From Tenrec ecaudatus (lineage: Eukaryota; Chordata; Mammalia; Afrosoricida; Tenrecidae), in assembly GCF_050624435.1 (NCBI RefSeq), contig NC_134540.1, forward strand, positions 106,173,739 through 106,237,738: a stretch of 64,000 nucleotides of DNA. Direction: 5' to 3'. The translations under genes were made by a program, and so were the position numbers. The notes beneath the pieces are model-generated. The model was not told the DNA's origin, did no database searches, and saw only the letters and a list, made by a program, of their open reading frames with translations. This document shows, piece after piece, positions 21,201 to 33,200 of the stretch. Each line of letters begins with the position of its first letter. Position 1 is the first letter of the stretch.

Positions 21201-24200
21201 GAGGTGTATCCTACGTGTAAAAAATACACCTGGATCTCAAAGACTTAGATATGAAAAAATGTTGTAAAAGTGAGCATTAATTTTTTAAATATGGATCACG
21301 TGATGAAATGTGTTTGGGATTTTTAGGGTGGGTGAAATATATTTCAGATTCCTGTCACCTCATTTGTTTTTATTTTTTAAACTAGCTGCTAGAACACGAA
21401 CATGACGCATGTGCTAGGCGCTCTATTTCTACTGAGCTCAACCTCCTGGACAATAGGTAGCGACATACACTCTTCGTTAGAAAGAGACAGCAGCCAGTAG
21501 GCCTTTGAACGTGGTCAAGAGACGAGCATGCACAGTGTGATGGCTTGCTGCTCTCACACCGGCTCTCTTTTCTTTTATGTGTGCCTCTGGATTTGATTCT
21601 GCTTGGAACTTACGGTTTTCTTCTTTCCTTCAGTTTGCCATCAAAAATCGGTTTAGGCACAGGAGCAAGAAGTTTCCCAAGAGAGAGCACTGGCTGGACT
21701 GGGCGAAAGAGAAGTACGATGTAAGTAACAGCAAGCTTGGTCACAGGGTCCCAATAAGCTCCTTCTAAACGGGAAAGCCAGAGGCCCCAGTCACACGGTG
21801 ACGTGTGCATGGACCAGGCGCCCATTGTTGCCTTCATTCCAGTTATCAGTATTTTAAATCGATGACGCCACATCTTGCGATCGAGAAGAAGCCGATAAAC
21901 GATGAGCTTAATCTATGGGGAAACAACCTTACCTGTTGGTTGTTTTTCATTCTGCGCAAAGCCAAACCCTTTGGAGTCAATTTGACTCAGAACCCCACCC
22001 CCGTGGACGCCATTCCGGCTCATAATGACCCTACAGGGCTGAGGAGAGCGGCTCACTAGCCCCCCCGTGTTCTCTGGTCTAGCAAGTGTACTTCCCTGCA
22101 ATCATGAACTTTAGTTTGCGGGTAGAAGGGTAAGTGCTTGGGGGGTACTTGGTGAATTCTAGTCATTTTGCCTCCCAATTGATGTTTTAATGAATATTTT
22201 AGGTGACATTGCAGACATTTGCTTTTTGAAAGAGATCAGTGGCAGGGTTCTTGGGACCATTGCTCACCCCCCAGTTCATCTGGAGGTGCAAATATCACTA
22301 TACTCCTTGAGAGGCTAACAGCGCATCATGGCCGTGAGTGACAGCGGTGGCTGCTCTGTCTCTTCCTGTTGCAGGACCGGCTTATCACCCAAATTAAGAT
22401 GGTTACGAAGGTGATGTTCCTCTACATTCCTCTCCCGATGTTCTGGGCATTGTTTGATCAGCAGGTAACTGTGTTCCTTCATCTAGCAAGCAGCCGTTGG
22501 CACTCCCACAGACCGCGGAGGGTAGCTCTTGTCTCTTTGAGATGTTATGTTCAAGTTTCCATTTATTTGGCACTTGCTAAATCCTACTTTCCCCCACCTA
22601 AAACACCAGTTCCATATGGTTTTGCTCATATTTCTGTTGCAAGGCAATGAAGAATATAAGGCATAGTTAAGTAAGATAAGCCTGGGGAAAGATGTGACCA
22701 AAGCACTCAGCCCTGTTGCCATTCACAATGGAAAGTGGAGCGTTTTTCTACTGACATAACAGGGTAAACAGTATAGCGTCTTTGGAGCCAAAGGCGGGGC
22801 TACTGTCTTCCGCTGTCCAATGGGAATGCTCAGCTATCAGGACTATCTGGGAGGCAAAAGGACTCCTCTGGAGCCAGACACATGGGAGCCGCAATCTGAA
22901 ACCCAGCCTGCAGGACCCACGGTTGGTGTCCTGCTCCCAGAGTGGTGGGCCATGTGGCTGAGAATTTCTTCAGAGTTGTATTAGACACTCAACCGATGGT
23001 GCTCAGTAGGCAAACTAAAAGACAGTGTCTTTTAGAAACTAGATTTTTTTTTTAATGAAGAGCACACATCTTTTCATTACACGGGAACCATTATAATAAG
23101 GGAGAGCTCTCTTGGAAAAAGTTTAAGCTCTCCTACTGATCTCTTTTGTCAGAATGGGATTTAGATGAACATCTTTAAGGACCGCGGTGGCAATTTTGCA
23201 GAGTGGGTAGGAGCCAGTTACTGGAATCATGCTCGCACCGCTCTCGCAACACATCCTATCACCCAAGAGAGCGGTGTGAGTTCGAGTCCAGAATTACTTG
23301 GTTCTGAAAGACTAAGAGCCCAGCTCAAGACTGTGAAGGCCAAATTGGAGCAAATACATCTCAGGTACTCAGTGACTGGCAAATAGAATGTAAAGACTAG
23401 CTTGTTTTTTGACTTTGTCTTTCTGGTAGTCGGTGGAGTCACGTTGAGATACATAGTTCATCCTCCGTGGGAATAATCATATATAATCATTTGGTTCTAA
23501 GACATCTTTCACTAGAAAACAACCCAAACCAAATCCACTGCCATCAAGTCCATTCAGGTGCTGGTTTCCGAGGTAGGTTCAATGTAATTAGGCTGCCCAG
23601 GTTGAGATCCATCCCTCTCTTGGTAGAGGTCAATTCTAGGATAGCCTAGTGAACAAGTGGCCATCAAGCTCAGAAGCAAAAAAAGCCCACATGGAAGAAG
23701 CACACCAGCCAGTGCGATCACGGGGTGCCAAAGGGACCAGGTATAAGGCATCATGCAAAAAAAAAAAAGAAGATATATGTATGTGTATATGTGTATATAT
23801 ATGTATATATATATACCATATTCAATGAAGGGGGAAGTGCAGAGTGGAGACCCAAGGCCCAAGTGTCGGCCACTGGAGATCCCCTCATAGAGGGGTTTAG
23901 GAGAGGAGATGGGTCAGTCAGGGTGCGAGGTAGTACCGATGAAGAACACAGCTTTCCCCTAGATCCTGGATGCTTCCTCCCCCCAACTACCATGATCCAA
24001 ATTCTACCTTGCGGGACTGGATAGGGCAGAGGTTGTACACTGGTGCATATGGGGGCTGGAAGCACAGGGAATCCAGGGTGGATGATACCTTCAGGACCAA
24101 GGGTGTAAGGGGCAATGCTGGGAGAGTGGAGGGTGAGTGGGTTGGAAAGGCGGAACTGATTACAAGGATCCACATGTGACCGCCTCCCTGGGAGATGGAC

Positions 24201-27200
24201 GGCAGAGAAGGGGGTGGGGGAGACTCTGGATAGGGCAAGATATGACAAAATAACAATGTATAAATTACCAAGGGCACATGAGGGAGGGGGGAGCAGGGAG
24301 GGAGGGGGAAAAAAAGAGGACCTGATACAAAGGGCTTAAGTGGAGAGCAAATGCTTTGAGAATGATTGGGGCAGGGAATGTGAGGATGTGCTTTATACAA
24401 TTGATGTATGTATATGAATGGATTGTGATAAGAGTTGTATGAGCCCCTAATAAAATGTAAAAAAAGAAAAGGGAAAAAAAAAGAAAATGATTAGGGTAAA
24501 GAATGTACAGATGTGCTTTATACAACTGATGTATGTATATGTATGGATTGTGATAAGAGTTGTATGAGTCCCTAATAAAATGTAAAAAAAAGAAAGGGTA
24601 AAAAAAAAGAAAGAAAGAAAAGAAAATGATTAGGGCAAAGAATGTACAGATGTGCTTTATACAATTGATGAATGTATATGTATGGATTGTGATAAGAGTC
24701 GTATGAGCCCCTAATAAAATGTTTTTAAAAAATAGTTCTCAATAGCCATAATGTAGTTGAAATGAAGCAACTTGTGAGAATCGGATCTCCTCAGGATACG
24801 TAGCTGCCTTCACTGGTAGCTGATGGGCATGTCTTCCAACCAGCCTCTGAAATGCATTTTCCCATCTCTGAGACAGAGCTCTATCTGACAGAACTACTTG
24901 GGACATTCTTCAGAGGGGCTGGACCTCCTACATATTATGCCCTGTGGTACAGCTGCCTTATGAGTTATTTATTTTTACCCAGTATTAGAGTGAAGCCAGG
25001 AGACTAATTTGATGTTTAAAAAACAAATCGCAGAGCATTTCATTTCAGACCTCCTTCCTACTTGGGAAAGGAACCACTACTGATTTGTAAAGACATCAAG
25101 GCGCACGTTCTCAAATGATGCGGTACCTTCATTTATTTTAAGGGCTCACGATGGACGCTGCAAGCAACAGCTATGAGTGGGAAGATTGTAAGTGTCAGTC
25201 ATCAAAGTATGCTACCTTTGCTGGTCACCGAGCTTTATCTTCGCCCCTTTGCTCCCTCTCGCCTTCTCTTTCATGTCATTCCCAACTCGCTGCCACCACC
25301 ACCTTCACCACCACCTGGAAGAGATTATCAATGACTTTTTTTTTTCTCCCCCTTTTTAGGGAATTATTGAAATTCAACCAGACCAGATGCAGGTAGGGGA
25401 CTAGATTTAAGTTGTGTTCAAGATCAAAATCATCTGTGAGACAAAGACTAACCTCCTGTCTCTGCGTCACCTCTAGACCGTGAACGCCATCTTGATCGTC
25501 ATCATGGTCCCCATTGTCGATGGTGTGGTCTATCCTCTGATTGCCAAATGTGGTTTGAATTTCAGGTAGGGGACTGGTTGGCTGGGCTTGGTCCTTGGCT
25601 TTGCAAATGGGCTGCTGTTCTCTCAGCTTCTGATGCCTCAGAGAAAAGAATGTTTGTGTTCCCTTCCCCAGCGTCAGCCACCTCTAGGATGGCATTTTCT
25701 ACCAGAATTCAAGAATCCATTGGTCTTAAACAGATGTTTGCATGATACTAGCTCTGAAAACTTGACCTTTGGGACATTCAATTAATGATAGCCTCTCAAA
25801 AGCTTTTTTGCTTTTCTATTGTTGTTGTTGTTGTTGTTGTTAAGGTTCCCTGGTGTATGTAGAGGATATAAATATTAATCCTGAATGCATACTGTCTGAA
25901 CTTGAGCTCAGAAACCCCAAAACTTAAGCCAATTGCCATTGAGTGATTCCAACTCATAGTAGCTTTATTTATGGTTTCCAAGGCTATAAAGCTTATGGGA
26001 ACAGGATCGTCTCATTTTGCTCACAAGGAGCGCCTGGTGGGTTTGAACCACTGACGTTCTGGTTACCAGTCCAGTGCTTACCCCAAAATACCACCAGGGC
26101 TGAGTTTATTGAAAGCAAATGTAAAAACACAAAACAGGCTGTTTTTCATTTCTGCTCCTTAGTTATGCACAATGAGAACACATTGTAACCTGTATATTTT
26201 ATAGAAAATAACTTTGGGGGATTGCCAAATCAAGAGGGTTTTTTGTTTTTTGTTTTTTGTGTGTGTGAGACTGGTTGAGATTCATTCGCTGTTTGTTTTG
26301 AATCAGCTCCTTGAAGAAGATGACTGTAGGAATGTTCCTGGCTTCCATGGCCTTTGTGGTGGCTGCCATTGTACAAGTGGAAATTGACGTGAGTTATTTT
26401 TGAAGTCTTGAGCGTTCTCTCCTGGTGGGATTAGGTGGAATGTTTCTGAATTCCTCTTTCTCCAGAACTGAAGGCAGTAGGGGTGTCCAGAGTCTTTCCC
26501 TATAAACTAAGCCCCGTACCTTTGAGAACTGTGAAGTAATGGGACATAATATACCTTATCCTCACCTAACTACCTCATTTATGGCCACAGTCAAAAATGT
26601 ATGCAGCCAGTTTTCACATTAACAGCATATATCTAACAGTAATGGACACCGAGGTGCCAAGCAAAAGTAACACTGGCTGTCAGGGTTAAGATTATGCGTC
26701 AACCTGGCAGGGTTGGCATCTTCAGCTGGGTGGTTATCTAACAACGGTCTAATATGGCAGAGTTGCCACCCTTCATTTGGTAGAATGATCTGACAGGATC
26801 AGCCTTGGTTTTCATATAACGCCAATTTTTGCATAACAACCTGGTCTTTAGAAGCTAACCATGTTGATAGGTACGGGTGTAATTCCTTTCAGCCAGTACA
26901 TCTCACAAAATTTTTTCACTGCAAAATTTGAATCTGGAAGTATGATCAAATTGCAGGGCTTAATTGAGAGAGAAGTTAGGTAACAGTTACAAAGCCTCAG
27001 TTTATAATAGTGATTTGTTTGTTATTATTATTGGTTAGCCGACAGGAAGTTTATGGAACTTAGTCCTTTGTAATCTAAGTGTCTAGTTAGTGACTCTGCT
27101 TAAAAGACATCCACCACTTAGAAACAAGCAACATTTTAAAGGTGTGTACATTGTCCTTTTGAGGGAAAAACACATTTTTAATTCTAGTGCTTCTGATGAA

Positions 27201-30200
27201 ACTTTGCTCGTACACTGGTCCACAGTCTTTTAAACACACACACACACACACACATACACAACACAACACCTCGCTGCCATTAAGTTGATGCCAACTCATA
27301 GTGAGCCAACAGCAAGGTTGAACCACCCCTGTGGGCTTCTAAGACTAACTCTTTACGGGAGTAGGAAGCTTCAACTTTCTCTAACCAAATTGAATGAAAC
27401 TAGATTTGCATCGCTACTTGTTTGTGACCAGGGTTTAGAAAAAGGGCATTATTATTTTTTATAAGAAAAGAGGTAAGAGGGTTGTGTTTGTGTGTTTACA
27501 CTTTCTTTTAGGGGGTGGGGATGCATAACCAGAGTTGTGGGAAATGCATTGTTGGTTAAAGTTGACATGGAATGTTCCAGTGACACTGGGATTTGAAAGG
27601 ACGTATTGTAGGGAAATTGCAAAAGCCCTGAGCAAGGGCAAGTAGAGGCAGGAAGGCATGAACATCTGTGAGAGACTGCAGAGAATTGGGATCAGGACTG
27701 AGGACCCACCTATTCAGAAGGTGACCGATATCAGGTCAGAAAGGATTTCAGGTGCCACAACCAGGAGCTGAGCTGAGCAAAGTGTCACCGGGCTGCTGGA
27801 GTGCTTAAGACCCACGTCTTTGGGGGAGGTGACAGCTATTGTGTGTGACATGCAGGCCCTACAGCCAGAGCAGCTGTTGTCATAGGTCACTGTGGTGATT
27901 CGGCCATAAGGAAGTAAACTTGCTTGGCTTGATAAAATGATAATAAAAGAACAACTCATTCTCTTTCCTTTCCCCTTATTCTGCCTTTCCATTCTTCTCT
28001 CCTTCTATTCTCAATTTAAAATCCAACTGCTGAAGTCTTATTAAGCGTCCCATTTTATCCCCTCAATTGCCCTGCCTCAGACCCTCAATGTTCCGTTAAT
28101 GCGTCAGTCTCTCTCGGCCCAGCCTTTCCTCTCTTCTTCCACCAGATTAACTTTTCTGAGTAGCGCTGGTCATGTTCTTAACATAAAATTCCCAAATGAA
28201 ACAAAAATACTTACTGCCATCAAGTCAATTCTGACTCATCATGACCCTAAAGGACAGGTCCCTATCGGTTTCCAAGACATTGAGTAACTCTTTACAGGAG
28301 TAGAAAGTCTCATCTCTCTGGCTTCGAACTTCCAACCTTATGGTTAGCAGCCCAACATGTAACCACTACACCACCAGGTCTCCAGGCCCAAATCTCTAAC
28401 AGTGCCCTGTTACTGCCTTCAGAATAAGAGCTGAACTCCTCAGCCAGTCATTCAAAGGTCTCTTTACCAGATTTCTCAACCTACACACATAATGACCTGT
28501 GCGGTAGAATAACCCTTTGTTGTCAGCTGTCCACACACCAGATACCGGTAATATCCCCTTCCCCTCAGTGTGACAACCAAACACTACCAAATGCGCTCTG
28601 GCAGGCATAACTCTCCTAGTGGTCTAGAGACTGGCCTCGCATCATAACTTCCATTCGTAATGACCAAGCCCACTCTTCTCCATCCATGTTCCAATTTCTG
28701 TCCCTCTGTATGTCTTTGTTCTACTTCAATGTCTCTCTTTTCTCACTCTAATTTTGCTTTATTAGATACCTATATCCCTTAAGGCCCAGTGGAAGAGTCA
28801 CCATTTCCTCCCTGAATCCTCCTTGACCATGTCTTGATCGTCTCCTTGATCGTCTCTGTTTCCCTTGAAGCTGCATAGTACACGATCAGAGCTTTGCCCC
28901 TTGATAGCGCCCGCATCATCACGTTCTATTTGTGTTAGAGTGTGGACACACCACACGGCTGTCCCTGGGTAGCTGGTACCGGCTTGTTCACATTTGTGAG
29001 CTCCACAACACTTCACGCAGTGGTGTCTGAAAGGGTGCGCTATGAAAGGGTGTCATGTGGGAGCACTGTCAGTCCGCATCGGGAGAATGGAAGTACTAGC
29101 AACCGGTCCTGTTTCGGTGGCTTGGACAAGCTCCCTCCCCTTTGTTGTTGTAGTCGTGACCCTGCCTAGAGCAGACGGACAACCTAAGAGCAAAGCATGC
29201 TGACTATAGGGACTTGGGTGCTGTAGGTTGCGGAAGCCCAGGAGGTCAAGCACGGGAGGCGCAGCTTGTAAACTGGATCGCAAAGACCGCGAAGCTGGCC
29301 AGTAAGTTCTCCGATGTACACAGGCAGACCTCATTTTACCATGCTTCACATTTTACAGGGCCTGGGTTTTTTGTACTTGGTTTTGTTTTTATGTTTCTTT
29401 TTAATATTTTATCATTTTAATGGGGGCTTATACAGCTCTTATCACAATGCATACATCTTGTCAAGCACATTGGTACATATGTAGCCATCGTCATTCTCCA
29501 AACATTTTCTTTCTACTTGAGCCCTTGGTATCACCTCCTCATTTTTCCCCTCCCTCCTGCACCCTCCCTCCCTCATGAACCCTCGATAATTGATAAATTG
29601 TTATTTAGTCATGTCTCCCTTCACCCACTTTTCTGGTGTGCATCCCCCTGGGAGGGGGTTAGATGGAGGTCCTTGTGATTGGTCCCCCCTCGCCCCTACC
29701 CCCGGTCCTGGGTTTTGTACAACCTGGCACAGACCAGCTCGGTCAGTGCCATTTTCCCGACAGCATGCGCTTGCGTCTGTTACATTTCAGTCATCCTCAC
29801 AATCTTTCAAGCTCTTTTTTAATCATTTTATTAGGGACACATACAACTCATCACAATCCATGTATATATCAATTGTCTAAAGCACATTTTTACATTAATT
29901 GCCCTAATCATTCTCAAAACATTTGCTCTCCACTTAAGCCCCTGGCATCAGCTCCTCATTTTACCCCCTCCCTCCCCTCTCCCCCCTCCCTCATGAACCC
30001 TTGATAATTTATATATTATTTTGTCATATCTTACACCATCTGACATCTCCCTTCACCCATTTTTCTGTTGTCCGTACCCTAGGGAAGAGGTTATATGTAG
30101 ATCCTTGTAATCGGGTCCCCCTTTCTACCTCACCGTCCCTCCACCCTCCTGGTATTGGCACTCTCACCACTGGTCCTGAAGGAATCATCTGTCCTGGATT

Positions 30201-33200
30201 CTCTGTGTTTCCAGTTCCTATCTGTACCAGTGTACATTCTCTGATCTAGCCAGATTTGTAAAGTAGAATTGGGATCATGATAGTGGGGGGCGGGGGGCAT
30301 TTAGGAACTAGAGGAAAGTTGTATGTTTCATCATTGCTACACCGCACCCTGACTGGTTCATCTCCTCCCCTATACCCTTCTGTAAGGAGATGTCCAATTA
30401 CCTACAGATGGGCTTTGGGTCTCCTCTCCAAACTCCCCCTCGTTCACAATGATATGATTTTTTTTGTTCTGATGTTGCCTGATACCTGATCCCTTCAATA
30501 CCTCGTGATCACACAGGCTGGTATGTTTCTTCCATGTGGGCTTTGTTGCTTCTGAGCTAGATGGTCACTTGTTTACTTTCGAGCCTTTAAGAACCCAGAT
30601 GCTATATCTTTTGATAGCCGGGCACCATCAGCTTTTTTCATCACATTTGTTTATACACCCATTTGTCTTCAGCAATCATATCGGGGAGATGAGCACACAA
30701 TGATAGGATTTTTTGTTCTTTGATGGCTGATAACTGATCCCTTCGGCACCTCGTGAGCACGCAGGCTCGTGTGCTTCTACCATGTGGACTTTGTTGTTAC
30801 TGAGTTAGATAGCCTCTTGTTTACCTTCACACCTTTAAGATCCCAGATGCTATATCTTTTGATAGCTGGGCAAGCTCATTTTTAGTGCTGTTTTGTATGT
30901 AGTAGAATATGGTATAGTGTAAACAGAAATTTCGTATGCACTGGGGAACCAGAAATTTTGTGCAATTCTCTTTATTTTGGGTGGTCTGGAACTGAACGTA
31001 CAACCTGGCAGAGGTGTGATGGTGGTGTGTTGTTTGGAAAGCCAAAGCAAGGCGAGTCTGTTGTGGTGCAGGTAGAGCTGCTATGGGAGATGTGATGGTT
31101 CCTGTTTTATTTTACTCCCTAGAGTGTCACCCCCTTTCTTAAGCTTTATCTTGAGCTTCTCTTTCCAACATCCCTCACTTCCGGGGTCCCAGGAAGGTCT
31201 TCCTTCGCCCTTCAAGGTCTAACTCAAGAAAAGGCGCCCTTTTGTTTCCTTTGCTGGCTCATTGGAAAACAACTTCCAAGTGTTATAGATGACCAGACTC
31301 TTGTTGGGGGAGGTGTCCCAAGACCACAGCGATTTTTCTAGGTGGACGCCCAGCACTCAGCAGGTGGCCATGACCATGCCTGTGATTTATACACCAAAAT
31401 GCCAAGCAAATCACAGAAGGGAAAAGTACCTGGGGGCTGCCTGGGACCAGTTTCCAAGGGTCCTCTCCCGTCGGAGTCATGTAGGACACGCTTAATTGCT
31501 GCAGCGTCAAATTACATCAACACATGTACCATGTGATCTATCAGACAAGCCTGAGGTTTCTATTGGGAGTCAGGCCTCACAGGGACCCTCGGACAGGCAC
31601 GTGCCACAACTCCAGGCTCTCAGAATAAAGACAAGTGTTCAGCTTAAGTCTCTTTGAGCATACAAACAGGTTAAGTTCGGTGAGAAATTCTTAGCAGTTC
31701 TGGAAATGGTGGGAACACTCCTCACATCCAGGTCCTCAAGGACTAGACCAGGAGTCCTGTCTGAAGAAGCTATCTTGGGCTTGCTATATCAATTTTTTCC
31801 CAATACACTTATGGTGAATGCTTAGAATTTTAACATCAGTAAGCATTACATCAGTCTACAGTCACTCTTGCCCCCTTAGATACTCAGTTATTGTCATTTG
31901 AGTTGATTCCAACTCACTGTGACCCTGTAGGACAGAGTAGTACTGTCCTATGGGTTTCCCAGACCATAATTAATCCTTTACAGGAGTAAAAAGCCTTGGT
32001 TTTCTCCTGAGGAGTGGCTGGTGGTTTTGAACTGCTGACCTTGTAGTTAGCAATCCAACTCATAACCCACCAGACTTTTATCATCGGTCATCCTTCTACC
32101 ACTTCTTATGATTTCTTCAGTGTCCAAATAATTTTCTGTGATTCCCGTGAAGTGAATGATTGGTAAACACCACTTGTTGATGTTTCCTTTGTAAGGAAGT
32201 TTGGTTGGTCTCAGCCAACACAAGTGTCCATGGCTAGTTGAACAGCTCCTCCAATGTCAGAATCAAGGTGATCTTCAATGTGGGGCTGAATAGCTCACTG
32301 TCGATTTTTACTTATTTTGCTCAGAAAACTCTGCCAGTCTTCCCCCAAGGACATGAAATCCAACTTCAGGTATTGAATATAGGAAATAATGACATCAGCA
32401 TATCATTTTCTGGAGAAAGTGCAATATTTAGCCCATTGACTAAGGTAAGTAGAATGATCTTTTTTTTTTTTTTTTGGTCTTCTGATGTGATTATTATAAG
32501 ATTTCAAAAAGTTTTTCTTCCTGGTTCTTGTATAAATCTCCAGCTTGGCCCATAATGAAATGTCTTAGAATATTGATCTGATTTTATCTTCACTCTAGAC
32601 CAATCAAAATACAAACCAAAAACCCAATGCCATCAAGTCAATTTCAACTACCCCATAGGGTTTCCAAGGATGTAAACCTTTATGTGAATAGACTGTCACG
32701 CTGTCCCAACGAGCAGCTGGTGGGCTTGAACCACCAACCTTTTGGTTAGTGGCCCAACTCTTAACCCACTGCACCACCAGAGTGCCTTCACTCTACCAGT
32801 GTGCCTTGATATGCATTTGAGTCACCTGGGGAACTTGTTACAATACAGTTTCTTAATGTGAGGTTCTGAAACTCTATGTCATTAACAAGTTCTGAAATGA
32901 TAGTGCTGCTGCAACCTAAGGAGCATCTCTTTAGGATCGTTGGGCACTCTCAACTGGAGGTGATTTCCATCCCCACCCCCACCTCCATCAGGGAGTATTT
33001 GTTAATTTGGGCCGACACCTTGGTTTTCACAAAAGGACTGTTCTATTGACGCTTTGGATGCTACTGAACAACATACAGTGCACAGGACAGTCCACTGCAA
33101 AGAATTCTCTCACAGTCATTGTGGGTTTCTGAGACTGTGACTGTCTAAGTGTAGTGGTTTTGAACTGCTGACCATGTGGATCACAGGCCAACTTGTAACC

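Larger units (their letters stand above)
26390..29310. other. Intron 15, 5' half
   Basis: Besides the SINEs and microsatellite listed, the stretch shows only old sequence I cannot assign. No exon-like open frame with proper splice sites was found. Confidence 0.5.
29313..31015 (+). repeat. Tigger-like DNA transposon fossil broken by two LINE insertions
   Basis: Piece 1 at 29,313-29,376 (CAGACCTCATTTTACCATGC). Piece 2 at about 29,707-29,820 (CAGTGCCATTTTCCCGACAG, then CATCCTCACAATCTTTCAAG). Piece 3 at about 30,871-31,015 (GGTATAGTGTAAACAGAAAT, then GGTGGTCTGGAACTGAACG). The three pieces are in element order and orientation. Confidence 0.8.

Noticed and set aside
23751-24248. 165-codon minus-strand open frame
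   Set aside because: It is antisense to a LINE 3' UTR; similar frames appear in other copies of the same repeat.
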